DNA of 64,000 nt from Cadophora sp. MPI-SDFR-AT-0126 (Eukaryota > Ascomycota > Leotiomycetes > Helotiales > Ploettnerulaceae), in the NCBI GenBank assembly GCA_020747065.1, contig JAGMVK010000014.1, forward strand, positions 1,364,001-1,428,000. Direction: 5' to 3'. Under the pieces are notes generated by a model. That model made no database searches, was not told the DNA's origin, and saw only the letters and a list, made by a program, of their open reading frames with translations. Positions 47,197-57,474 of this stretch are shown here, one piece after another (position 1 is the first letter of the stretch; the number at the start of each line of letters is the position of its first letter). The position numbers and the translations under genes were made by a program.

Positions 47197-48885
47197 TTAA
47201 TCTGTAGAATGACCATTGCTCTCCCAGAAATCTTTTATGTCTTTGTCCATTCCCACAGCTTCATCCATATTGACGTGAATCATTTCCTTCGTGATTACTC
47301 GATCGGGTTCGAGGGGATTCCTCTGACGTAGTGATCTCGATGCTTCTTGACTCCTCAGCCATGACAAAGGTTTCCTGAACCTATCAACCTGAGAGTAGCG
47401 CTGACCATCCCAGTATCTAGCCCTGCCATTGACAACGTGATTGATTCTGGCCAACACAGTCCAATGGAAAGATTGTTCTTCGAGCGGAGGCCGTACTGCT
47501 GCTTCCATTTCATCATGAGCCTCTCCTATATTCACTGGCATGTGCGGATTTCGGATAGCCTGACGGATGTTGAAGATTGACGGCAAGAAATGATAGGCAA
47601 ACCAACTCCGGTCGGCCCAATCTCGAGGCCCGAAGGACGTCCAACGGGGGTTGGCGTGTTGATGTTGCAATAAAGGTGTCAGTGTCTGTTCAGTGATGTA
47701 TTTCCAATCGAGGTCAAGCAATTTGTAATGTTCAATCTTGCTGACCATCCAGACATAGGGATAGTCGCCGATAAATCCGGATTTGTTTCCTCCAAGGTCG
47801 CCATGTACTCCAGGGAACCAAGTCTGTGAGAACACTTGGCCACGTTGTATATTATCTGATAGAAGAGGTAGAACGGCTGGGTAGAAATCAAAGCGGCATT
47901 CATCGAGCGCAAGAGCTTGAAAGGTGTGCTCGACCTGAGGCCCGATCTGGATATCGAATGGGCCATGTCTTAAAGCTGAACGCTCTACCACTTGTTGATT
48001 GTCGGTCGCTGGTACTCGAAAGGGCGGAGGCCCAAGTGATCCAACTGTATCCCAAATCCCCAGACATTTGATGTTTACGTCGAGATACGTTGGTTGATCT
48101 ATGCTCCTGCCCGCAATGTCCACATCTTTGCCCTGCCGTTTTTGACTGTAGTAGTTGGTTCCGAACTTATTGAGTTCTTCCGTCCGTTCTTTCTCCAAAG
48201 ATATGATTGCTTCTTTGACTACTTCGAGGCTTGAAGTAACCGATCGCTCAGCCTTTGGAAGCTTGACATAGGCGTCCCACAGTATATCAAAAACATCCAT
48301 ATTCTCTTTTTTGAGAATGCCAGCCCACTTGATGAAGCCTATGAGTGCCCTCACTGTGAAGGCTCCTCTGGAGTACCCAAAGAGAAGAATCTCATCTCCG
48401 AACGAATAATTGTCCACGATGAAGCGGTAGGCATATCTGACCTTGTACGACATGGTGTTGCCGGTAACAGCCTCTTCGACCCGGCTTTGGGGCGTTCCCA
48501 ATGCGCCAATTCCACCGAGATAGTACACAACCTGTGGCCTATGGACTGTGGCTCCACCATTCTGTTCTGTGGAGTACGGTAGTATGGCAGTGGCAAGACG
48601 TGAAACATTCGATTGAAACCCCGCTATTGGAGTCTTTGGTCCCCGAAACCAATGCTCGATACGCTTCCATGCTGAAAACAATCCAAGCAACCAAAGAATA
48701 TGATAGACAATTGGTGGTAGAAACCATCGTAGAAACCGGGAGACAGAACTGCCAGGCTTTGTTCTTTCGGGTGTGTCTCCGAAGTCATCATAAGTGCCAT
48801 CGCAGCAGATGATGATTCGTTTGCTTTGAATGTCTGCCATTCTCTGATCCGGATTTGACTTGCCGGGTTCCTCAGGAAGTGACAT
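47197..48885 (-). CDS. DUF2235 (Tle1-like phospholipase) family protein
   Basis: Intron-free, 562 residues. It begins with the family signature RIIICCDGTYDDFGD (about 22-37). The nucleophile elbow FGYSRGAFTVRALIGF lies near 168, CLGIWDTVGSLGPP near 278 supplies the acid, and FPGVHGDLGGNKSG near 358 supplies the histidine. This gives a complete putative alpha/beta-hydrolase Ser-Asp-His triad. DUF2235 proteins are abundant in filamentous ascomycetes and are related to bacterial type VI Tle1 phospholipases. The fungal substrates and roles are largely unknown. There is no signal peptide. The ATG at 48885 was chosen; a second Met at residue 16 is an alternative. Confidence 0.88.
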   Translation of the reverse strand: MSLPEEPGKSNPDQRMADIQSKRIIICCDGTYDDFGDTPERTKPGSSVSRFLRWFLPPIVYHILWLLGLFSAWKRIEHWFRGPKTPIAGFQSNVSRLATAILPYSTEQNGGATVHRPQVVYYLGGIGALGTPQSRVEEAVTGNTMSYKVRYAYRFIVDNYSFGDEILLFGYSRGAFTVRALIGFIKWAGILKKENMDVFDILWDAYVKLPKAERSVTSSLEVVKEAIISLEKERTEELNKFGTNYYSQKRQGKDVDIAGRSIDQPTYLDVNIKCLGIWDTVGSLGPPPFRVPATDNQQVVERSALRHGPFDIQIGPQVEHTFQALALDECRFDFYPAVLPLLSDNIQRGQVFSQTWFPGVHGDLGGNKSGFIGDYPYVWMVSKIEHYKLLDLDWKYITEQTLTPLLQHQHANPRWTSFGPRDWADRSWFAYHFLPSIFNIRQAIRNPHMPVNIGEAHDEMEAAVRPPLEEQSFHWTVLARINHVVNGRARYWDGQRYSQVDRFRKPLSWLRSQEASRSLRQRNPLEPDRVITKEMIHVNMDEAVGMDKDIKDFWESNGHSTD

Positions 48886-50153
48886 CTTGAGGTGCAGCTT
48901 TTTATAATCAATCGCACTCGACGCACTTGACGACGGGGGCCGGTGACCCGAGATACTGCTCGATGCTTGAGAAGGTTCAGAAGGTAAAGATTAAAAAGGG
49001 CGGCAAAAAAAGAAAGTATTGTGACGCACAAGCCACCGAATCCTTCCAAAGCTGGCTATTGGACTGTCACACACTTGGTCCTGCAGTGAAGCTGGCTGGC
49101 TCGATCTGCGCTGCCCCGGAGCCAATTGCTCCAGAAAGAGCAATAGCATCGTGCAACTGATCATTTTCAGCTTCGCTATGGCTGAGATATTGGGACTGGG
49201 GATTTCCCGCCAATTTTGGATGGACTGGGACATTGATTTAATATCTCGTAGGCTCTCTGCATAGCCGTCTCTGATGCCCATAATCACAGGGCTTGAGGCC
49301 ATGAGGAGTGTGTCCGCCTGACGGGATGCCTGCTTGACTTGGTGTGAGGGTCTGAACATCGGTCAACTTGGGAATATGCCATTGAAGACGAATCCCATAG
49401 CAACGACCCCAATATCTCGTCATATGAAGAGTTCGTTCGGGTTTTAAGAAGACGAATAAAACCAATGGCAAAGGTTGACAACACATTGTGATCTTCGAAA
49501 TGCTCCTGCTTGTATTCGCTCGAAGCACTGAGCTTGCTGTAGCGTGATCCTGGACCGTGAAGCATTTTTTTTTATCTTCGAGCCAACTCCTCGAAGCGAA
49601 ATTCAAGCGATATAAAGACGTGAAGGAACCATCCAATTTGCAAGTATGACAGATATAGGAAGAAAGCAGCCCTCCTTGGTGTGTATGCAGTTATTGAAGG
49701 CAGTGACAAGACATCTTAAAGTTTGCGTTCGTGCGCAGAGTGTTGGAGAACACCTTGTCCTGGGAATAGTTAGTACTCACTCTCTACTGCCGAGCCGTAT
49801 CGTGTATCATGAACCAGAAGATGATACGGCTGAGAAGGAAATGTTCAATGATGATGCTTGAGAGGATGAAGAGGAAGATTGCTCTGGCTGAGTCAGCGAA
49901 TAGGGCGGCCTTGTCTCCAGCCTCGCCTCATGGCAATGCTCTCAACTTGATCAGGCCACTTCCTTTTTCCAACCTCACCCCATTGACAACCACTTCCACA
50001 CCATCAGTCATGCAGACAATGACTTCCCCGCAACTCAAAATGATCCCATTGATCCGAAGACACGGCTTGATGCCGGCGATAAGTACTGCCACTTTCGCAC
50101 AGCAGATCTCGCAATCACGAAGATACAAGACATAAATCTAGCACTTCTCTGCC
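48886..50153. other. Divergent intergenic region, no gene seen
   Basis: About 1.27 kb between the divergent DUF2235 and alcohol dehydrogenase genes. Short frames only, with no recognisable element. Confidence 0.5.
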
Positions 50154-51403
50154 ATGCAGACCCTCAGAACTATACGGATTTTATCACACGGAAACATTCT
50201 TCGATCATCGATTCGACAAGCTTCCTATTCCACCATGAAGGCACTCGTGTACAAGGCAATTGGAGAAGTGAAGATGGAGGAACGCCACAAACCAAGGATC
50301 TCACAACCAACAGATGCCATTGTCAAGCTCACAAAGACGACAATCTGTGGCACTGATCTGCATATCAGTAAAGGGGATGTTGCTACTTGTGGTCCCGGTA
50401 CGATCTTAGGTCATGAAGGTGTTGGGATAATCGAGGAAACCGGAGCATCGGTCAAAGGGTTCAAGAAGGGAGAGCATGTCTTGATATCCTGTATCTGTTC
50501 CTGCGCAACCTGCGAATACTGTCGGAAGGGAATGTACTCGCATTGCACTACTGGGGGTGTGTTATGGAGCCTTTTTGCAAAGCTTCAGCTGACGAATTCA
50601 GGTTGGATTTTAGGGAATACAATCGATGGCACCCAAGCTGAATATGTTCGAATCCCCCATGCTGATTCCTCCTTATATCCAATACCAGCCGGAGCGAACG
50701 AAGCGGCTTTGGTTATGCTGAGCGACATATTCCCAACTGGCCTCGAATGTGGAGTTCTGAATGGGAAAGTACAGCCTGGAAGTACGGTGGTAATCGTTGG
50801 TGCTGGCCCTGTTGGATTAGCTACCATGATTACTGCGCAACTGTACTCGCCGTCTATCATAATTATGGTTGATATGGACAGCAACCGCTTGAAAGTTGCG
50901 AAGTCATTGGGTGCACATCATACGATTGATCCTAGTGATGGGAAAGCAGTTGAAGCCGTCAAGGCATTGACAAGTGGGAAAGGATGCGATACTGTGATTG
51001 AGGCTGTTGGTATTCCTCAGAGTTTCGAGCTCTGCCAACAGATCATTGCACCTGGAGGAGTGCTTGCGAATGTTGGGGTTCATGGGACGAAGGTCGATTT
51101 GCATTTGGAGAACCTCTGGGCACAAAACATTGGTATGTTTCGTCTACTCCTCCGGGTTTTACTAACGTCAACAGCGATTACCACACGACTCGTCGATACC
51201 GTAACGACTCCAATGCTTTTGAAGTTGGCACTGTCAGGAAAGCTGGATCCCTCGAAACTAATCACACACAGTGAGTTCAGAAGCATGGTTTTCGAAAACC
51301 ACTAACACACGCAGAATTCGCCTTTGGTGACATGGAAGCTGCCTACAGTACTTTTGGAGCTGCGTCTAAACATGAGGCTCTGAAGGTCCTCATTGAATTT
51401 TGA
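50154..51403 (+). CDS. Zinc-dependent alcohol dehydrogenase (MDR family)
   Basis: Four exons: 50154-50556, 50602-51132, 51175-51270 and 51315-51403; 372 residues. Zinc and cofactor motifs are complete: catalytic-zinc Cys in TTICGTDLH (about 64), GHEGVG (about 86), the structural-zinc cysteines CATCEYCRKGMYSHC (about 115-130) and the NAD(P) loop VGAGPVGLA (about 200). It resembles threonine/butanediol/formaldehyde-dehydrogenase-like MDR enzymes. The N-terminal 27 residues are Arg/Ser-rich without acids and could target mitochondria; MKALVYK at residue 28 is an alternative start. The 45-nt first intron keeps frame if retained. The gene lies about 2.9 kb from the mycosporine ligase gene. A role in reducing an aldehyde from the A-T-R enzyme is possible but unproven. 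Confidence 0.88.
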
Positions 51404-52598
51404 GGTAGATCTGCTCCTTCGTAACGCGGGTGAAGAGATCCAAGTGCAATTCGAAAGTTGTCTTTTGCACGGATTATCTTTGTATACCACTCGTTTAGTG
51501 GTCAAGATCTTGATAGATTGCCAAATGGCTTTTATAGACGAAAATGTACTGCTATTAAATTGATTTTTCGTTTTCTCTTGACCTTGTTGCTGAAAACAGA
51601 CCTCGAAATCGTTAATTATGAAGAGTCTTGGAACAAGTGTCGGCCAATTCCAAACTGCAATCCTGGCTGTCGAAGACATTGGACGAACATCCCTATCCTG
51701 CTTCTGGGTCTTTTCCGCAATTTCAGGGCTGCCGACAAGGCCGAAAATGCTTGTTCCCACCGTATGTGCCAAGTCAGCACTTCGTTCCACAAGTTCAGCT
51801 TCATGCATGCATCGCCTGAGGCTGTCAGCATAGTCTCCCCTGCTTGAGCGCCAACGAAAACTGGATGCCGCAGACTGAATTATGTCAAATGCCAAAGTTT
51901 CTTTTGGATACACATAAAGTAGAGTCAAGATAGATCATCTAGAAACATCAACTATGCTATGAAAGTTCAAAATACGTTGTGATATCTCCGCCGACAAACC
52001 CAGAGCTTCTTCCTCGTAATTTGGCATGAAATGGAAGCTGTGAAGCGCCCGAAAAATTTGCCCTGCAGGCAGTAAGCATGATAATATCACAGCCTACGCT
52101 TGAGGACCTGACCTTGCGCCACACACAACTTCTCACAGCTGAGGTATCCACTTATCGTACAGTTTTGTTCATGTACGCCATGTATCAACATGCACACCCT
52201 TCCGAGTAATCTGCAGTACGGTACCACCGACATGGTCACTGACCAACGGCTTGTTGCCAAGCTTTACAACCTCCGCCATTTTGCTCCCCATCGAAGGTCG
52301 CTCCTGCCGGAGATTGTATTGTTGTCCTGCTTTCACGAAGACATTCTCACGGTGAGATGAGATACTTGGCATTTGATGGCACAGCAGAAGGGCTCTCCAT
52401 AGCATGCAAGTATGTGTCAACTGCTTCCACAGTCGACTCGAAAGCCTTTCGTTACTTTGCTTCGAAGTATATATGTATCTGCTTCAATGCCCTTCACGAT
52501 CACAACTTCAACACCTCGATAACTAAGCTCATTATCTACCCTCCACTTTATTCACCATCATTCTTTCGAACCAAATTCAACCAGACACAACCACCAAA
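51404..52598. other. Intergenic, no gene seen
   Basis: About 1.2 kb between the alcohol dehydrogenase and the metalloprotease gene; it holds the promoter of the latter. No coding signal is seen. Confidence 0.5.
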
Positions 52599-54002
52599 AT
52601 GTCTTCCGATTTCCTGGGTGGTCATTGCTGTGCTCAAGTGAAAGTCGCTCCCGCTGAGAACCGTCTTGCACTTGAGAAAGAGTGGTACTGGCCAAATGGA
52701 TCAGAGATTGTCGTCAACATGTGGGGGTATGTTGAGTCCCAAACCCCGTCTGATAGACTGTCCCTGTGCTTTCGGGGCTGCTTGTTTCTCGTGTACTAAC
52801 CTCCTTCTGACAGACAGAGCGACTTTGTTCGTAGCAAGGTCATGCAGGTAAAGATCCGCCCACGAGTCGAAACATATCAGAAGCAGCCTTGTGATGCAGG
52901 GATCATTCAACGTAGTCACAAACACTAACCCAGTGCAGTTCGCCAATGAATGGACACGCTATGCCAACATCACATTCAAATGGATGGAGCGTGACGCCCC
53001 CGGAGACTCAGACATCCGCATCTCCTTCGACCGAGACGGATATTGGTCTCAAATTGGCACCAATTGCCGCAATATCAGCCAAGACCAGCCGACGATGAAT
53101 TACGGAGGGATGACTGACAACATGAGCGATTTGGAATTCAGTACAGCCGTGTGTCATGAGTTCGGGCATGCTCTTGGGTTTATTCACGAACAAGCATCCC
53201 CGGTTGCCAACATCAAGTGGAATAAGCCGGTAGTATACGAGTATTATCAGAGGGTCTATGGATGGAGCCAGGCTGCGGTTGACTGGAATCTGTTTGCAAC
53301 TTTTAACCAAGAGGATGTCATCAACTCGAGATACGACCCAACTTCCATCATGTAAGCTCGCACTTGGGTTCTTCCATATTCTACTCTCTCAGCGAGTGAC
53401 AAAGGGTGTTCGCGTACTAATATGGGCTCAAGGCAATACTCCTACGACGCTAGCATGACACTCGATGGATCCTCTGCCCCATGGAACCGAGTCATCTCCA
53501 ACCTCGACAAGGTCTTCGCCATGCGTCTGTACCCAAAGGAAGGTATCCAGCGCACAACCACGGACGGCGTCTACTTCATCAACCGTGAGCGTAACGGATT
53601 TGAAGCTTCTGGGATCGCGTACTACTCTCACTTCGGCAACAATGACGGCCAGAAACCGGATGTTTATGTTGAGGTTTCTAATGGATCGTTTGCTTGGTGG
53701 GAAAATGGTGGAGAAGGTATGTTGCTTTTATTCCTGTCCTTTTTGCTATTGCTTTCATCACCGGGTGGCGACCTTGCGTACTTGGGAATAGCATTTGCTG
53801 ACGAATCCGGGAAGCAACCTTTGGCGGAAGCGGACATGTCATAAAGTGGAATCTGGCTGATGATGCTGGACGATCACCTCTCTTTACCAGAGTTGGCTTT
53901 GCGGACAAGGAGGGCGAAAAATGGAATGTCTATCGGGATGATGGTCGCGTTCTTTTTGAGGACAATGGTTGGCAATACCGTGCTCTCTTCTGGGCTTTCT
54001 AA
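52599..54002 (+). CDS. Astacin-like zinc metalloprotease
   Basis: Five exons: 52599-52726, 52814-52847, 52939-53351, 53433-53716 and 53815-54002; 348 residues, phases consistent. The zinc site HEFGHALGFIHE (about 127-138) fits HExxHxxGxxH/E metzincins. The Met-turn SIMQYSYD follows about 70 residues later, cut by intron 3. Upstream, RYANITFKW and SDIRISFDRDGYWSQIG are typical of the fungal ZnMc/astacin-like group. Residues about 230-348 form a C-terminal Trp/Gly-rich domain (SFAWWENGG, VIKWNLADD, GWQYRALFWAF) of unknown role. No signal peptide is present at the chosen ATG (MSSDFLGGHCC), unusual for a metzincin. No propeptide is evident either. Convergent with the ATP-grasp gene, 262 bp apart. 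Confidence 0.87.
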
Positions 54003-54264
54003 ATCTGTGGAAGGCTTTGAAGGATGTAGCGAGGCAAGAAAATAGGACGATGATTTGTAGAATATGGTACATAGTGCGAGGACATCCAATTCAATAAATT
54101 TCCCTTACTTTACGACACGAATGTTCGCTCTCTTCCTGTCGATTTGATACTCGGGTCTTTCACCAATTCCGTTCAAACATCACACCTACTTTCTGAGCCA
54201 GGTGCAAAAATAGATGGATTATAACCCTCCAAGCCATTGCAAACAGCTCTTGTAGACTGAACAT

Positions 54265-55767
54265 TCAGCAGTCAAAGACCTTCGTTGTGCTGACATTACA
54301 TCGACTCCACTTCCTCCCTGTTAAAATCCGCGACACGAAAATGCAAGGCCAGTAAACACAATACAGGGCCCAGAATGGCCAAGGATCCCAAACCTCACAA
54401 GTGCCGTCTCGCCAATACATGAGATGCTGAAAGAATTCCATCCAATTATGCCTCAAATCCGAGAAGTCCGTCCTCAGCGCCACAAACGTTGCTAGAGGAA
54501 GTAGAAAGCGAGTGACAAGATCATGTCCAACCCAGTAGTAACCTGTGTTAGAAGTCGTCAAAACAGTGCGAGTGCCGAGTTTCGAATCATTTTTGCTTTT
54601 ATTGAAAATTTCCATATATGCTTTTGCCATTTGAACGCTCTGTCCGGCGAAGAGTACAACGGCTGTGTGAGCCCGAGGATTGCACTCTATCGGATAGATT
54701 TTCTTCATCAGGTCTTTCTCACTGCTTTTCTGGTCGAGGAGAAAGTCGATGGAGAAATGGCCAGTCATGTCGGTTCCCATATTGTCGGCATATATTTGAG
54801 TGTATTTGAGCAGAGAACTGAAGATATCAGAGGATGTTCGGAGGGCTTTGTAGTGCATCAGCAGTTCTGATGACGGACAGCATGTGAATGCAGCGACCTT
54901 CCCTCGTATAATGATCGAATGAGTGCAGTACTCGGGACCGCTAATGAATTGCTGGAGGACAAAAGGCCTGGTGGGAGAGGGCCGCAATGTAGCGAGATGT
55001 GCTCGGGTCTTCTCCATTTGCAAGAATGGAAGAAGTGTCATGTCAGCTCGAACAGAATCATCTAAGCCGACGCTTTTCATGATGAAACTCTTCTCCACGG
55101 TTACATCTCTAGGGTGAAGTAGCTGTGTCCCTTCATCTATGGAAGTTATCGAATGCGTTTCGGGGATGTTCAATCCTAGTCGTTCCGTATTCTTGATGAA
55201 AGAATGTTTCTCGTGGAGGAGACCTGTCATATCGACTCCAAATTGTACAACTCGACAGCTCGTCGCACTCTGTACTGCATCAGCAGCCTCTCCATCTTCC
55301 GATGCTGAAGCAACTCCAGAACAGCTGATCCACAGATCCACATTTTCCTTCTTGATAATGCAAACGAGACTGCTGATATACGCCGCGGGGCCAAAGGTGC
55401 TCGAAGGTTTCGACAGCCTGTAGAAAGTCTTCAAAGCTCTGGAGAACCGGCCACAAACAGGGATGTAGAATGGCTCGAAATCAGCGCCAATGACAGTATA
55501 TCCTGCTTGATGAAAAGCTCGCGCGATGAAGAGCCCTTTACTCATGCCCACTCCGGTTACCAGAATGGTGCGCGGTCGACCGTGAGCGGACTGGCTTCTC
55601 CATTGTCGTTGTTGCTGAACCTGCTTTACGAAGCGAGTATGTGGTGATATAATTGAGCTCAAGATTGCAATGACTGTGCAAAGAGGGCTTAATAGGAGGG
55701 CAAGAGAGATCAAGGCGACATTTTGGAGGATGTGCAGCCAGAGTGGGGATTTGGCAGTTAGAGGCAT
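54265..55767 (-). CDS. ATP-grasp ligase, mycosporine-forming (MysC-like)
   Basis: Single exon, 500 residues from the ATG at 55767 (MPLTAKSPLW); the frame is open slightly further up but has no ATG there. An N-terminal hydrophobic segment (about 8-40) is followed by a basic stretch. The pre-ATP-grasp Rossmann-like domain has RTILVTGVGMSKGL and ADFEPFYIPVCGRFS. The ATP-grasp core has FIMKSVGLDDSVRADM, FVLQQFISGPEYCTH and the Mg2+-binding pair FSIDFLL plus YPIECNPRAHT. Two further hydrophobic stretches lie near the C-terminus. In cyanobacteria, ATP-grasp MysC joins glycine to 4-deoxygadusol. Here the cluster context supports the same chemistry with an unknown amino acid. Other fungal ATP-grasp enzymes of this family serve different pathways, so family membership alone would not prove it. 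Confidence 0.82.
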   Translation of the reverse strand: MPLTAKSPLWLHILQNVALISLALLLSPLCTVIAILSSIISPHTRFVKQVQQQRQWRSQSAHGRPRTILVTGVGMSKGLFIARAFHQAGYTVIGADFEPFYIPVCGRFSRALKTFYRLSKPSSTFGPAAYISSLVCIIKKENVDLWISCSGVASASEDGEAADAVQSATSCRVVQFGVDMTGLLHEKHSFIKNTERLGLNIPETHSITSIDEGTQLLHPRDVTVEKSFIMKSVGLDDSVRADMTLLPFLQMEKTRAHLATLRPSPTRPFVLQQFISGPEYCTHSIIIRGKVAAFTCCPSSELLMHYKALRTSSDIFSSLLKYTQIYADNMGTDMTGHFSIDFLLDQKSSEKDLMKKIYPIECNPRAHTAVVLFAGQSVQMAKAYMEIFNKSKNDSKLGTRTVLTTSNTGYYWVGHDLVTRFLLPLATFVALRTDFSDLRHNWMEFFQHLMYWRDGTCEVWDPWPFWALYCVYWPCIFVSRILTGRKWSRCNVSTTKVFDC

Positions 55768-56327
55768 TGGGACAGGTAGTGGCGTCGCTTTTTCCAAGAG
55801 CTACGCAACAACAAACATAATTTTGAATAGTAAAGAGGCGATTGAGAGTGTTCAGTGGTGAAGGACGAGTGAGATTAATATTAGAGCGTGTGCAAATGTA
55901 ATAGCGTCATCATCCTTAGGCGAACCACGGATGCGGCAACACAGGAGCTAATTCCCATTCTAGAAAAGAATGACTGAGACTTGCATGTTGGCCAGATGTG
56001 ATATGTTTGGTCTTGGCTGAATATTCCATTTGACATTCTGTATAATTACGTACTGTACAGGCATAATAGGTAATAACCGGTTTTAACCAACCTGAACCTC
56101 CTCATGATGAATTTCACGCGAGTACTTTGAAGAAGATGAAAGTGGGACCGGTTTTGTGACTGCTTTCCAAAATCCGAGTCTTTTTAGATATGGATATCCT
56201 CTCTGAGACTTCCAAACTGGTCTTGAGACACTCATCCAGTTGACTCTTGCCTCCAAATACTCTTTTCCAGCACAGTTCAATTGATCTCCTGCCGCTTGGG
56301 GATTCTTGACCAGGCTGTCTTCATGCT
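55768..56327. promoter_or_regulatory. Intergenic: ATP-grasp gene promoter and OMT 3' region
   Basis: About 560 bp. Just upstream of the ATP-grasp ATG, a five-codon in-frame upstream ORF (ATG at 55818, TAG at 55803-55801) would lie in the leader if transcription starts above it. No other coding signal is seen. Confidence 0.5.
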
Positions 56328-57265
56328 TCACGGATCTTCCTCCCCGACGCAGATTGTAACCTCAATTGCATCCTGAATTTCTATTAGTCTGGGCTTGAAA
56401 TTCATGGTATATAGACTCACAGCTACACCAGACGGCTCCCAGCTTTGAACCAGCTTGCTCTCATATATGAGATTCGGGTTTCCATTGAACTCTGTGCTTA
56501 GTATCTCGACATCTCCATATTGTTTGGCCGACCTTCCTGGGAAATCCTTCGTATCTTGCTCGACAGCTTGAGTCAATGCCATTCTTTTGTCATGGACACT
56601 GCTGCGAACGTACTTCAGGTATGGAGGATTGCCTGGCTTGATAACATTGTCGGCAGCAAGCGTTGTACCTTTGCCAATGAGTCCCAGAGACTCACACAAC
56701 TTCAGATCTGTGGTATAAGCTGGCTTGTAATGATCGAGAAACATCATGTCGATCTTGTCAAGTTTCCCTGACCCGTGTAATGACTTGATGCTTTCGTTGC
56801 TTGGACCGACAACAACATCAATAACCCCACTGAGCCCAGCCAGATCTACCAGTACTTCGATATTGTGAGCAAATTTGGGGCTTCGCTCCAAGCAAAAGTA
56901 CTTCTTGCCTCCCACTCCGCGCATCGCATCCGCGAAGAGGATCGTTGAGTAGCCGCAATATCCTCCAAGCTCTACCATCACATTTGGTTTTTTGCTTTGA
57001 ATGATCTCGGTCACGATCTTTCCTTTGTCCTCACCAACGTTCATCAAATATCGCTTGGTGCGTGCAAATTCGTCAATTGCCTCCAGGACTTTCGCTGGAG
57101 AGTTCTGGACATCAGGTCTCGCTCTCACGAAGTCAACCAATTCCTCTTCCCTTCCATCATCGAACTGGACCAAGTTAGCTATTATTATTCTTTGATTTTG
57201 AACCCACTTACGAAAACCTCCTCCTGAGGAGCATATGCTTTTCGATCGTCAAATGCTGATGGCAT
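56328..57265 (-). CDS. COMT-type SAM O-methyltransferase of the mycosporine cluster
   Basis: Three exons: 57265-57212, 57164-56421 and 56372-56328; 280 residues, all phase 0. The last exon has only 14 codons plus stop. The enzyme shows the catechol O-methyltransferase pattern: YLMNVGEDKGKIV, SAM-binding VMVELGGYCGYSTILFA, metal-binding DMMFLDHYK, AADNVIKPGNP and a C-terminal GVADAIEVTICV strand completed by the small exon. In mycosporine synthesis an O-methyltransferase converts 2-demethyl-4-deoxygadusol to 4-deoxygadusol. The divergent placement beside the synthase gene supports that role. Cyanobacterial MysB looks closer to caffeoyl-CoA-type OMTs, so this COMT-like enzyme may have been recruited separately. 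No targeting signal is seen, so it is probably cytosolic. Confidence 0.85.
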
Positions 57266-57356
57266 TGTGATAAGATGTATAGAATACTGGAGTCTTCGAC
57301 AGCATACAAATGGAAGAAAAACGTCTTTCAAATTCAAGATCTTTGCTGTCAGCTGC

Positions 57357-57378
57357 GTTCGTGTTCGTGTTCGTGTTC
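57357..57378. repeat. GTGTTC hexamer repeat
   Basis: Three full GTGTTC units plus a partial one lie about 90 bp upstream of the OMT ATG, probably in its leader or core promoter. Confidence 0.8.
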
Positions 57379-57453
57379 GCTCATTCAATTTTGACCTGTC
57401 GGAACGTGGGTCAACAAAGCAGTCATTATTGGTTGGTACCAGCCTTTCTGAAC

Positions 57454-57474
57454 GGGTAGAGGGTAGAGGGTAGA
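57454..57474. repeat. GGGTAGA heptamer repeat
   Basis: Three perfect tandem heptamers in the divergent mycosporine promoter, about 190 bp upstream of the OMT ATG. Confidence 0.85.
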
